The notes under the pieces were generated by a model, which made no database searches, had not been told where the DNA came from, and saw nothing but the letters and a program-made list of their open reading frames with translations. The position numbers and the translations under genes are program-made. Positions 9,219-17,396 of a stretch of 64,000 bases of DNA are shown piece after piece. Origin of the DNA: Marinobacter flavimaris (GTDB lineage: Bacteria > Pseudomonadota > Gammaproteobacteria > Pseudomonadales > Oleiphilaceae). Each line of letters starts with the position of its first letter. The stretch's first letter is position 1. The stretch lies in contig NZ_PSSW01000002.1 in NCBI RefSeq assembly GCF_002933295.1, positions 124,001 to 188,000 on the forward strand, given 5' to 3'.

Positions 9219-10202
9219 TTATTTGCTGCCAGCGTAACCCAATTCCTTGTCGACCAAATTGAACAGCTCGTCACCCTTGTGCCAGCGGTCGAAGTTCTCC
9301 AGGAACTGATCCGTCAGTGCACGTTTCCAGCCGATGAAGTCGCCGGCCATATGGGCGGTCATGGTGACATTCTCCATGTCCCAGAGCGGATGATCTTCCG
9401 CCAGCGGTTCCTCTTCGAAGACATCGAGTCCTGCGCCGGCAATTTCGCCATTTTCGAGGGCCGTGATCAGGTCATCGGTTTTGACGATCGGGCCACGTCC
9501 AATGTTGATCAGACGGGCAGAGTTTTTCATGGCCTTGAAGGCTTTCTCGTCAAACAGGCCTTCGGTCTGGGGTGTTAGTGGCGCCGCAATCACTACAAAG
9601 TCCGCATGCCCGAGCTGCTCGTAAAGATCGTCATTGCCGTGTACCGCCACAAAATCGGGGTCCTCCTTCCTGGGCTTGCGGGCGATGCCGTGTGCTTTTA
9701 AACCGGCAGCGCCGACCAGGCGGCCGATCTGCCGGCCGATCGAACCTGCGCCAACAACCAGAACCTGCTTGCCCTCTGCCCGCTCTGTGTCCCGATGTTT
9801 CCACTGGTGCTTCATTTGCAGCCGGATGGAATTCGGGAAATCCTTGGCGAACATCAGGATGGTGCACAGCACGTATTCGGCAATGGTACGGTCGAAAATG
9901 CCCCGCGCGTTGGTGACGGTTACATCGCCCCTGATCAGATCCGGGAACATCAGGGCATCGACGCCGGCACTGGTGGCGTGGATCCATTGGAGCTTGTCTG
10001 CGGTGTGCCAGGCGGCCGCGAGGGCCTCCGTGCGAAAGTCCGTCACCATCATGATATCGGTGCCCGGCAGGGTGTCGCGAAGGGTTGGCTCGTCACAGGC
10101 AAAGCGCACATCGGCGCGGGCCCTGACTGCGTCCATTCCCGGCGGTTCCTGCTCTCCCGGCGCGGTGAGAACGGTAACAACAGGTTTGCTGTGCTGAGTC
10201 AT
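9219..10202 (-). CDS. D-2-hydroxyacid dehydrogenase (NAD-dependent)
   Basis: 327 residues from ATG 10202, chosen because GGAGG lies five bases upstream. The frame is open to 10388, but that extension is low in complexity and unlike the family. The Rossmann motif VVGAGSIGRQIGRL lies mid-protein; catalytic Arg is in INIGRGPIV, Glu in GAGLDVFEEEP, and His in MTAHMAGD, where the usual sequence is SPH or TPH. It belongs to the phosphoglycerate dehydrogenase/glyoxylate reductase superfamily, which reduces 2-keto acids to D-2-hydroxy acids. The exact substrate cannot be read from sequence. It is divergent from a PLP aminotransferase 240 bp away. Confidence 0.88.
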   Translation of the reverse strand: MTQHSKPVVTVLTAPGEQEPPGMDAVRARADVRFACDEPTLRDTLPGTDIMMVTDFRTEALAAAWHTADKLQWIHATSAGVDALMFPDLIRGDVTVTNARGIFDRTIAEYVLCTILMFAKDFPNSIRLQMKHQWKHRDTERAEGKQVLVVGAGSIGRQIGRLVGAAGLKAHGIARKPRKEDPDFVAVHGNDDLYEQLGHADFVVIAAPLTPQTEGLFDEKAFKAMKNSARLINIGRGPIVKTDDLITALENGEIAGAGLDVFEEEPLAEDHPLWDMENVTMTAHMAGDFIGWKRALTDQFLENFDRWHKGDELFNLVDKELGYAGSK

Positions 10203-10441
10203 TGAGCCTCCGCCTTTTTGATGAATGACTTCGTTGAACTGGTCGTTGCCCCGAGGGGTAATAACAGTCTGGTCGGCAGGCTCTGTCGGGTCAACTTGCG
10301 AGGCACCGGAATTTCCACTCACAGCGTTGATGGCGGTACTTTCACGTACATCATCTATATGATTTTTTGTCTTGTAGAGGCCATCCATACTGACTAACCT
10401 GCAGGGGTAGATCTTATTTGCCCCGTTTGCAGGAGGTGTTT

Positions 10442-11668
10442 ATGGCAGAAGCCGCCAACAAAGAAACTGGTCAGGAAAAACCGCGTAGAGTGAAGTACCG
10501 GAAAACCAAGGCCAGTTGGAACCCTGCCATGCAGGCGATCCCGGTGCCGGGTATCCGTCGCATGGTGAATATGGCGGCCACCATGAAGGATGTTATTCAT
10601 CTTTCCATCGGTCAGCCTGATCTGCCGACCCCAAAGCACGTCATCGATGCCTACATCGATGCGCTCAACGCGGGGCAGACCGGCTATACCATGGATGCCG
10701 GCCTGCCTGAATTGCTGGTTGCCCTGCGCGACTACTACGGCAAGCGCTACAACCGGAAACTGACCCGGGACAATATCCTGATCACCAGCGGCGCTACAGA
10801 AGCCATGTACCTGGCTATTTCAGCCACCTCTGCGCCCGGGCGGCAGTTTATCGTGACGGACCCGTCGTTTTTGCTCTATGCGCCCCTGATTCGCATGAAC
10901 GGTGGTGAAGTAAAGTTTGTGCAGACCCGGGCAGAGAATAACCACCAGCTGGATCCGGATGAGGTCATCAAGGCCATGGGGCCCAGGACTTATGCGCTGA
11001 TCCTGAACAACCCCAACAACCCGACCGGGGCGGTTTACCCGCGTAGCACCGTGGAGACCATCCTGGAGGAATGTGCCTATCGGGGAATTCAGGTGTATGC
11101 CGATGAAGTCTACGACCACCTGATCTTTGATGACGAAGACTTCGCCAGCGTGCTGAACTGCTCGATGGATCTGGACAACATCATGTGCATCAGCAGTTTT
11201 TCAAAAACCTACAGCATGGCAGGTCTGCGGGTTGGCTGGGTGATTGCCAGTCAGGCGGCCATCAAGTCTCTGCGTCGCTTCCACATGTTCACCACCTCCG
11301 TGGCTAACACGCCGTCCCAGTTTGCCGGCGTCGCTGCACTGACCGGTGACCAGCAGTGCGTTCGCGATATGGTAGATATCTACCGTGAGCGCCGGGACAA
11401 GGTGGTCGAGCTGGTCGATCAGACCCCCTACATGACCGGTTATAAGCCTGGCGGTGCCTTCTTTGCTTTCCCTGACCTTCCACCTCATGTCGATGGCTCT
11501 GATCTGGCCTTGCGAATGCTGAAGGAAACCGGCGTCTGCATGGTGCCCGGTGACGCCTTTGGCGAGGGATGCACCAACGCCGTTCGGATCAGTTTCTCCA
11601 CGACCTGCGAGAAGCTGGAAGAGGCGTTCGATCGCGTCATCCCCTGGATGGCCAAGCAACAGTTCTGA
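10442..11668 (+). CDS. Class I/II PLP-dependent aminotransferase
   Basis: 408 residues from ATG 10442, with AGGAGG five bases upstream; a TTG at 10418 in the same frame is a poorer start. Fold-type I features are visible: SGATEAMYLA (PLP phosphate contact), NNPNNPTG (Asn contact), DEVYDHL (Asp pairing with the pyridine nitrogen), SSFSKTYSMAGLRVGW with the Schiff-base lysine, and a C-terminal Arg in NAVRISF for the substrate carboxylate. It transfers an amino group between an amino acid and a keto acid. The family includes aspartate, alanine and broad-range enzymes, and the substrate is not defined by context. The CPXCG gene begins 10 bp after its stop, so transcription is probably shared. Confidence 0.9.
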   Translation: MAEAANKETGQEKPRRVKYRKTKASWNPAMQAIPVPGIRRMVNMAATMKDVIHLSIGQPDLPTPKHVIDAYIDALNAGQTGYTMDAGLPELLVALRDYYGKRYNRKLTRDNILITSGATEAMYLAISATSAPGRQFIVTDPSFLLYAPLIRMNGGEVKFVQTRAENNHQLDPDEVIKAMGPRTYALILNNPNNPTGAVYPRSTVETILEECAYRGIQVYADEVYDHLIFDDEDFASVLNCSMDLDNIMCISSFSKTYSMAGLRVGWVIASQAAIKSLRRFHMFTTSVANTPSQFAGVAALTGDQQCVRDMVDIYRERRDKVVELVDQTPYMTGYKPGGAFFAFPDLPPHVDGSDLALRMLKETGVCMVPGDAFGEGCTNAVRISFSTTCEKLEEAFDRVIPWMAKQQF

Positions 11669-11677
11669 GGTGATGCC

Positions 11678-11869
11678 ATGTCCGCCCTGGATTCGGTACT
11701 GATTCAGTGCCCGTACTGCTGGGAGACGCTGGATGTCAGCGTCGACCCGTCGGTACCGGAACAGGAGTATGTCGAGGATTGCCAGGTCTGCTGCAGACCC
11801 ATCTTGATACACGTGGTTTTTGACGACACTCTTACGCCTCATGTCGAGGCCCGGGCCGAAAATGAATAG
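11678..11869 (+). CDS. CPXCG-motif cysteine-rich protein
   Basis: 63 residues with two cysteine pairs, CPYC (12-15) and CQVC near residue 37, the arrangement of the small CPXCG family found in many gammaproteobacteria. This spacing probably holds one zinc ion. No function is established for the family. It overlaps the downstream lipoprotein gene by 8 bp and follows the aminotransferase by 10 bp, so the three form a tight transcription unit. Confidence 0.85.
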   Translation: MSALDSVLIQCPYCWETLDVSVDPSVPEQEYVEDCQVCCRPILIHVVFDDTLTPHVEARAENE

Positions 11870-12434
11870 AACGCCGATTTACGCCCTCCGTGCGCTTCTG
11901 GCCCTGCTGCTGGTGCTCGCCAGCGGTTGCGCCAGTCTGTCGCCCTATTCCATCTCCGAAGGCGAGCTGGAACGGCACCTTCAGGATGTGGTTCGCGACT
12001 TCGACCGCAACCAGCTGAATAGTGGTTCGCCATTGAGTCTGAGTCTCGACGACGCCGACATTACCCTTGGGCCAGATGGTCGCGATGTGGCGGTGATCGA
12101 TGTGAGAGGTCAGGTGGCACTGAATGCGCTGATGACGAAGCTGCCCGTGGACATTGCCTTGAAGGTCGAAGGGGCGCCGGTTTACGACAGCACCGAGAAA
12201 GCCATCTTCATACGGCGGTTGCAGCTTCTTGAAAGCAGTATTGACTCTCCGTTCTTCAAAGGGGATTTGAAGCCTGTAACCGATACGGTCATGCGGCTGG
12301 TTGCCCAGATGCTGGAGACCATGCCGGTGTACCGACTGGACGAAACCGACTTCGCCCAGCGTATGTTCGGTATGATGCCGGTAGATGTGCGGGTAGCGCC
12401 TGGCCGGCTCGAATTTGTCATGGCCGACCAGTAA
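11862..12434 (+). CDS. YceB-like DUF1439 lipoprotein
   Basis: 190 residues from ATG 11862, which overlaps the end of the CPXCG gene; ATG 11841 is an alternative. The N-terminus is a lipoprotein signal with lipobox LASGC. The mature part opens YSISEGELERHL and matches the DUF1439/YceB family: envelope lipoproteins of about 185 residues with a lipid-binding-type beta fold and no settled function. It probably sits on the periplasmic face of the inner or outer membrane. It converges on the dehydrogenase stop at 12442 with no terminator between. Confidence 0.82.
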   Translation: MNRTPIYALRALLALLLVLASGCASLSPYSISEGELERHLQDVVRDFDRNQLNSGSPLSLSLDDADITLGPDGRDVAVIDVRGQVALNALMTKLPVDIALKVEGAPVYDSTEKAIFIRRLQLLESSIDSPFFKGDLKPVTDTVMRLVAQMLETMPVYRLDETDFAQRMFGMMPVDVRVAPGRLEFVMADQ

Positions 12435-12441
12435 CCCTGAT

Positions 12442-13596
12442 CTATCGGGACAGCCGCTCGCAGATTGCAGAGCCGATCTCGTGGGTGCCTCGTCGGCTGC
12501 CCGAGTTTTCGGCAAGGTCTGCAGCCACTGCATCGAACAGCTCCTTGCCAGCTGCGGCAATGGCAGGGTCCTTGCGGCCCAGCCACTCGAGCATGCGGGC
12601 GGCGGTAAAGAGCATGGCGGTGGGGTCAGCCAGGCCCTGGCCGGCAATATCCGGCGCGCTGCCATGGGTAGGTTCGAACATAGAAGGCATATCCGGATCC
12701 GTCGGGTTCAGGTTGCAGGAGGGTGCCACGCCCATGCCACCTGACAGAACCGCAGCTAGGTCGGTAAGAATGTCCCCCTGGAGGTTGCTCGCGACGACCA
12801 CGTCAAAGGCCCAGGGGCTTTGCACGAACTTCATGCAGGCCGCGTCCACCAGCTCATGATGCGTGGCCACGTCCGGGTAGTCCTTGCTTATCTCCTCGAA
12901 CGCTTCGGTGTACATGTCGCCCCAGTAGCGCAAGGCATTGCGCTTGGTGACCAGGCACACCTGGCTTTCACAGGTTCTGCCATCCAGGGTCCTGAATGTC
13001 CGTGTGCGACCCTCCGAAACCCGGTCTGCGGCGCGGTTTCGGGCCTGTTCAAACCCATAGCGGATGATCCGGTCGGTTGCCTTGCGTGTGAACACCTCCA
13101 TCTGGGTGGCCACTTCATCCGGCGTGCCCTTGCGCAGACGTCCACCCTGGCTGACGTACTCACCCTCGGAGTTTTCCCGAATCACCAGCATGTCGATGTC
13201 CTTGGCGCGCTCATCGGCCAGGTACTGGCGGGCACCGGGCAGAAGCCGGGCCGGACGTTCGCAGACCCACTGGTCGAACCCTTTGCGCATGTCCAGCAGT
13301 GGCGCCAGTGAGATGCTGTCTGGAAGCAGGTATCGGTCCGGATCGTCCATAGGGCCCGGATCGCCAAGGGCACCCAGAAGGATGGCATCGTACTTCTGTA
13401 ACTGCGCCAAGGCATCCGCGGGCATGGATTCGCCATGCTCCTCGTGCCAGGCGTGGGATGGCCAGGGGAATCGAGTCCACTCAAGGTCCAGGCCGTGTTT
13501 GGCGCGCAGGGTCTCGAGGCAGCGCACAGCCTCGGCCACCACTTCAGGACCTATGCCGTCGCCCGGGGTTACAGCGATGCGGGTAGTTTGGGCCAT
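12442..13596 (-). CDS. Tartrate/isopropylmalate-type dehydrogenase
   Basis: 384 residues from ATG 13596, with AAGGAG nine bases upstream; the longer frame to 13671 has no ribosome site. It is a member of the isocitrate/isopropylmalate dehydrogenase superfamily: VTPGDGIGPEV at the N-terminus, RENSEGEY, NLQGDILTDLAA with the metal-binding Asp residues, and PTHGSAPDIAG for NAD binding. The RENSEGEYVSQGGR segment points to the tartrate dehydrogenase/D-malate dehydrogenase subgroup rather than LeuB. No leuCD genes are nearby, which supports that reading. It would oxidise tartrate or D-malate with NAD and Mn. The substrate is inferred. Divergent from the EAL gene. Confidence 0.85.
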   Translation of the reverse strand: MAQTTRIAVTPGDGIGPEVVAEAVRCLETLRAKHGLDLEWTRFPWPSHAWHEEHGESMPADALAQLQKYDAILLGALGDPGPMDDPDRYLLPDSISLAPLLDMRKGFDQWVCERPARLLPGARQYLADERAKDIDMLVIRENSEGEYVSQGGRLRKGTPDEVATQMEVFTRKATDRIIRYGFEQARNRAADRVSEGRTRTFRTLDGRTCESQVCLVTKRNALRYWGDMYTEAFEEISKDYPDVATHHELVDAACMKFVQSPWAFDVVVASNLQGDILTDLAAVLSGGMGVAPSCNLNPTDPDMPSMFEPTHGSAPDIAGQGLADPTAMLFTAARMLEWLGRKDPAIAAAGKELFDAVAADLAENSGSRRGTHEIGSAICERLSR

Positions 13597-13789
13597 TAGG
13601 GAAACTCCTTTTGTGGACAGACACGTATAAACGACAAACCCCAGTTTAGTCATGTAGGCAGGGGATGCCACCGTTTGACACGCTTTAACCAGAAAGTGGT
13701 TTTACCGGGGAGGGGATCGCGGCTATATTGGGTGAAAAATACGCCATATAAACATAGCAAAACCGCCAGAAGTGAATTCAGGAGTTGAA

Positions 13790-14560
13790 GTGAACCAACC
13801 CGCCGTACTGTTTGACGAGTCTCATTGCGAGCAATGTGCATGTGGAGAGGGGTTGGATTTTTCCTTTACCTTCGCGTTCCAGCCCATTGTTGACGTTCTC
13901 AACAAATCTGTTTACGCCTACGAGGCGCTGGTGCGAGGCACCGAGGGTCAGGGGGCGATGAGTGTCCTCTCGAAGGTAACCGAACAGAATCGCTACGCCT
14001 TCGATCAGGTTTGTCGGGTCAAGGCGGTCAAGCTTGCCGCCAGGCTGAACATGGAGCCGATGCTCAGCATTAATTTTATGCCCAACGCGGTGTACCGGGC
14101 CGAGTACTGTATTCGCACGACCCTGGCGGCTGCCAAGACCTACAATTTTGATACCCGGAAAATCATTTTCGAGCTTACTGAGGACGAACAGCTGACCTCC
14201 ACATCTGTCGACCACCTCGTGTCGATTATCGAGGCTTATCAGGAGATGGGTTTCAGCACCGCCATTGATGATTTCGGGGCCGGTTTCTCACGGTACAATG
14301 TCATGATGGCCAGCCCGCCCGATCTGTTGAAGCTGGATATGGCATTGATCCGTGATATTGATCGGCAGCCGAACAAGCAGGCCGTTGTTGCAGGCATCAT
14401 TACCATGATGACTCAGCTTGGCGGCCAGATCATTGCTGAGGGCGTCGAAACCAAGGAAGAATACTTCTGGTTGCGCTCCCAGGGGATCAATCTCTACCAG
14501 GGCTATCTATTCGCCAAACCGGGGTTCGAGTGCCTTCCGGAGCCCGTGTTTCCGGCCTGA
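13790..14560 (+). CDS. Stand-alone EAL phosphodiesterase with N-terminal cysteine cluster
   Basis: 256 residues from GTG 13790 (AGGAG five bases upstream); GTG 13772 is possible. It is a single EAL domain with all expected catalytic residues: YEALVRG, Asn in SINFMP, Glu in FELTE, IDDFGAG, Lys in LKLD, AEGVET and the Gln of YQGYLF. An active c-di-GMP phosphodiesterase producing pGpG is therefore likely. The short N-terminus before the EAL domain carries three cysteines in CEQCAC (near residues 14-19), which could bind a metal or respond to redox (inference). No GGDEF, PAS or membrane segment is present. The next gene begins 29 bp downstream. Confidence 0.88.
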   Translation: MNQPAVLFDESHCEQCACGEGLDFSFTFAFQPIVDVLNKSVYAYEALVRGTEGQGAMSVLSKVTEQNRYAFDQVCRVKAVKLAARLNMEPMLSINFMPNAVYRAEYCIRTTLAAAKTYNFDTRKIIFELTEDEQLTSTSVDHLVSIIEAYQEMGFSTAIDDFGAGFSRYNVMMASPPDLLKLDMALIRDIDRQPNKQAVVAGIITMMTQLGGQIIAEGVETKEEYFWLRSQGINLYQGYLFAKPGFECLPEPVFPA

Positions 14561-14589
14561 CGGGCCTCTAAACTGACAGGAACGACACC

Positions 14590-14946
14590 TTGCTATACCG
14601 AATGATCACCATTGTCGGCGGACTGGTTTTTGTCATCATCCTGTTCGCTCTGATCTGGTTTTTCTGCAAGAAATTTCTTGAGCACCACGGTGTCACCGAC
14701 CAGGTCAAAGACCGGGCCATGGTTCTGGCCACCTGGACCTTTGCCGGTATCAGCGTCGGACTGGTATTCGCGGTGGTTGGTGCATTTGTCCTGGGCCCCT
14801 GGGCTTTCTACCGAACCCTGAGGGGCCACGATGTGGAGATATCCGATGGTGCCGCCGTCTGGTGGGGCCTCGGCATCGTAATGGCGTCCCTGGGGATCAC
14901 GGCTATCGGATTCTTCGGTTTCCTGATGGTGGTTGGCGCCTACTGA
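14590..14946 (+). CDS. Small three-helix inner-membrane protein
   Basis: 118 residues from TTG 14590 (AGGA eight bases upstream) or 114 from ATG 14602. Three hydrophobic segments are clear, at about residues 8-30, 47-75 and 90-117, with the basic/acidic stretch KDRA between the first two. No family is recognised. It lies 29 bp after the EAL phosphodiesterase on the same strand and may be co-transcribed with it. It converges on the LysR gene, whose stop is 3 bp away. Confidence 0.65.
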   Translation: MLYRMITIVGGLVFVIILFALIWFFCKKFLEHHGVTDQVKDRAMVLATWTFAGISVGLVFAVVGAFVLGPWAFYRTLRGHDVEISDGAAVWWGLGIVMASLGITAIGFFGFLMVVGAY

Positions 14947-14949
14947 GGC

Positions 14950-15843
14950 TCAACTGATTGCCTTCAACTGCTCCCGGAACCAGATCAGCGCCGGCTCCCG
15001 CTCGTAAGCCTTGTGCCAATACAGGTGCACGTCGATAGACGGCAGGTCCGCCGGCGGATCCATAATCCGGATGTTGGCCCGCTCGGCGATAATTCTGGCG
15101 TAAGCTTCCGGCATGGTCAGCAGCAGATCGGTCTCTTCCACCACTCTGCAGGCGGCATAGTAGTGCTGACACCGCAAGCGGATACTCCGTTGTACCCCCA
15201 GTCGCGATAGTTCAAAGTCCTCAATCCCGGGTCCTTCGGTCCGCGAGGATACCAGCACGTGTTTTGCGGACAGGTACCCTTCCATATCCAGCGACTCTGT
15301 TGCCAGCGGGTGCCCCTCCCGGGCCAGAACCACCAGACGGTCGCGCCTCAGGAGTTCGTGGGACGTCTGGTTACTCACGGGCAACAGCACATCCACGGCA
15401 AAATCCAGTTTGCCGGCCGCCAGTTGCGTCTCCATGTCGCGCCTCGCGATCCTCTGGCTGACAATTTCCAGTTCCGGATAGGCGTCCAGGCGCGCCATCA
15501 GGCGGGGCAGGAAGGTCGATTCCAGAATGTCACGTAGCCCGAGCGAATAGGTTTTACGCTGGGTGGCCGGATCAAAGGCATGAAACTGGTTTACCGCGCC
15601 CTGGATCTGGGTGAGCCCCGGTCGCATGGACTCAAGGAACCGCCGGGCCAGTGGTGTTGGCACCATCTGGTTGCCCTGACGGGTAAACAGGGGGTCGTCA
15701 AAATGGTCCCTTAGCCTCGACAGGGAATGACTGACAGCCGGCTGAGTGAGATGCAGTGACTTGGCTGCACGAGTCAGGCTTCCCTCCCGGTAGATGGTGT
15801 CGAACACGTGCAACAGGTTCAGGTCCAGGCGGTTGAGGGCCAT
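14950..15843 (-). CDS. LysR-family transcriptional regulator
   Basis: 297 residues. The N-terminal winged helix (1-65) has the LysR signature: LNLLHVFDTIYREGSLTRAA, then LTQPAVSHSLSRLRDHF. A periplasmic-binding-like effector domain fills about 90-295. It is divergent from the acyl-CoA dehydrogenase/kinase cluster with a 153-bp shared promoter region, the usual layout for a LysR protein controlling the neighbouring operon; the inducer could be a CoA thioester or a hydroxy acid (inference). Confidence 0.9.
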   Translation of the reverse strand: MALNRLDLNLLHVFDTIYREGSLTRAAKSLHLTQPAVSHSLSRLRDHFDDPLFTRQGNQMVPTPLARRFLESMRPGLTQIQGAVNQFHAFDPATQRKTYSLGLRDILESTFLPRLMARLDAYPELEIVSQRIARRDMETQLAAGKLDFAVDVLLPVSNQTSHELLRRDRLVVLAREGHPLATESLDMEGYLSAKHVLVSSRTEGPGIEDFELSRLGVQRSIRLRCQHYYAACRVVEETDLLLTMPEAYARIIAERANIRIMDPPADLPSIDVHLYWHKAYEREPALIWFREQLKAIS

Positions 15844-15996
15844 GAGCGGGATCCGTTTCTGGAGAATTTGAATAAGTTTGGTTAATAATAAACGATAAGA
15901 ATAATTCAGTCGCGTAATAGTTAAGTTATCCCTAGACTGGTCTCAACGTGATGATTCCGTGCACGCCACCGTGCAACCGTTAGCGAGGAGACGGCG
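15844..15996. promoter_or_regulatory. Divergent LysR/acyl-CoA dehydrogenase promoter region
   Basis: An AT-rich stretch (about 15870-15930) lies between the divergent starts. GATAA (15894-15898) and TTATC (15926-15930) form a loose inverted pair, and GAGGAG at 15985-15990 is the ribosome site for the dehydrogenase. LysR proteins usually bind in such regions at T-N11-A sites; no single site stands out. Confidence 0.35.
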
Positions 15997-17208
15997 ATGG
16001 ATTTCAATATTTCCGAGAAAGGCCAGGATTATCTCAACCGCGTGAAGCAGTTCATGAAGGATGAGATTTTTCCCATCGAAGAGCAGTACCACAAGGAGCT
16101 TGCCTCACTGGATAACCGCTGGGTTGTGCTGCCGATCATCCGGGAGCTAAAGGAAAAAGCCAAAGCCCAGGGCCTCTGGAACATGTTTTTCCCGGACGAA
16201 AAATACGGCTGTGGCTTGTTGAACTCCGACTACGCCCTGATTGCCGAGGAAACCGGCCGCAGCTTCATTGCCCCGGAGATTTTCAACTGCAACGCGCCAG
16301 ACACCGGCAATATGGAAGTATTGATCCACTATGGCTCTGAAGAGCAAAAAGCCGAGTGGTTACCGCGTCTGCTGAGCGGCGAGATCCGCTCCGCCTTCTG
16401 TATGACTGAGCCGGCGGTTGCCTCTTCCGATGCCACCAATATGGAGGCAACGGCCGTTGTTGAAGGCGACGAAGTGGTTCTGAACGGTCGCAAGTGGTGG
16501 AGCACCGGTATCGGGCATCCCGACTGTAAGGTTGCCATCTTCATGGGTCTGACGGATCCGAATGCGCACAAGCATCGCCGTCATTCCATGGTGCTGGTGC
16601 CGCTGGACACGCCTGGCGTCAAGATCGAGCGTATGTTGCCGGTATTCGGTGAATATGATGAGCCCTATGGCCATGGCGAGGTGCTTTTTGACAACGTGCG
16701 TTTGCCCAAGAGCGCATTCATCGCCGGCCCGGGCCGCGGATTCGAGATTGCCCAGGGCCGTCTTGGGCCGGGCCGAGTGCACCACTGTATGCGGGCAATC
16801 GGTGCGGCAGAGCGCACGCTGGAGATTCTGATCAAGCGGGCAACGACTCGTGAGGCCTTCGGGCGTCCGATCGCCAAGCTGGGCGGCAATCCGGATATCA
16901 TTGCCAATGCCCGCATGGCCATTGAGCAGGCCCGTCTGCTCACGCTGAAATGCGCCTGGGCACTGGATACCAAGGGCATCATGGGGGCGCTTCAAGAGGT
17001 CTCCATGATCAAGGCGGTGATTCCATCCATGCTGCAAACCATTGTGGATCAGGCCATTCAGATTCACGGTGGTGCCGGAGTCAGTGATGACGATTTCCCG
17101 CTGACACAGCTGTTTGCCTATGCCCGTGTTTTACGCCTGGCGGATGGCCCGGATGAGGTGCATCGGGCTATGGTGGCCCGTCTTGAGCTGCGTAAATATA
17201 AAAATTGA
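15997..17208 (+). CDS. Acyl-CoA dehydrogenase (LvaC/ACAD10-11-like context)
   Basis: 403 residues, cytoplasmic FAD enzyme. Family features are FCMTEPAVASSDATN (FAD/substrate loop), WWSTGIGHPDC, the C-terminal FAD-binding segment with RATTREAFGRP, and QIHGGAGVSDD. It oxidises an acyl-CoA at the alpha-beta bond. I do not see the classic catalytic-Glu context of medium-chain enzymes; the end of the protein reads YARVLRLADGPDEVH, typical of the FadE/ACAD10-11 subgroup. Its neighbours are an APH-type kinase and SDRs. In the levulinate (Lva) and ACAD10/11 systems such a dehydrogenase works with a kinase that phosphorylates 4-hydroxyacyl-CoA. That role here is inference. A structured repeat separates it from the next gene. 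Confidence 0.9.
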   Translation: MDFNISEKGQDYLNRVKQFMKDEIFPIEEQYHKELASLDNRWVVLPIIRELKEKAKAQGLWNMFFPDEKYGCGLLNSDYALIAEETGRSFIAPEIFNCNAPDTGNMEVLIHYGSEEQKAEWLPRLLSGEIRSAFCMTEPAVASSDATNMEATAVVEGDEVVLNGRKWWSTGIGHPDCKVAIFMGLTDPNAHKHRRHSMVLVPLDTPGVKIERMLPVFGEYDEPYGHGEVLFDNVRLPKSAFIAGPGRGFEIAQGRLGPGRVHHCMRAIGAAERTLEILIKRATTREAFGRPIAKLGGNPDIIANARMAIEQARLLTLKCAWALDTKGIMGALQEVSMIKAVIPSMLQTIVDQAIQIHGGAGVSDDDFPLTQLFAYARVLRLADGPDEVHRAMVARLELRKYKN

Positions 17209-17226
17209 GAATCTGAATCGGGAGTC

Positions 17227-17342
17227 TGGATTCGGCGGAAGGGTGTTTCTGAAACACGCTCCTTGCGGCACGTCCCTGTGACGCTTGGGCTCCGCCATCC
17301 ATGGCTCCGCACAGTTTCAGAAACACCCTTCCGCCAAATCCG
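17227..17342 (+). repeat. Branched palindromic element, copy 1
   Basis: Long inverted arms at 17234-17255 and 17314-17335 pair perfectly over 22 bp and extend to 17227/17342 with one mismatch. The 58-nt core folds into two further small hairpins: CAC/GTG around GTCCCT (17269-17280) and GCCA/TGGC around TCCA (17294-17305), with GCTTG between them. The same core recurs at 26976-27028 and 38488-38541 inside completely different arms. It lies between two co-directional genes of one operon and has no T tract. Confidence 0.85.
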
Positions 17343-17396
17343 TCGTACTTCGGAGTTGGTTTCAGTTTTTAGCAAGATAACAGCGGGGAAGCATTG

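Noticed and set aside
10203-10388. N-terminal extension of the D-hydroxyacid dehydrogenase
   Set aside because: The GGAGG before ATG 10202 and family length favour the shorter protein; the extension is low-complexity and covers the divergent promoter region.
17227-17342. Reading the branched elements as ordinary rho-independent terminators or MITEs
   Set aside because: No T tract, and ends not conserved between copies; the core is conserved instead.
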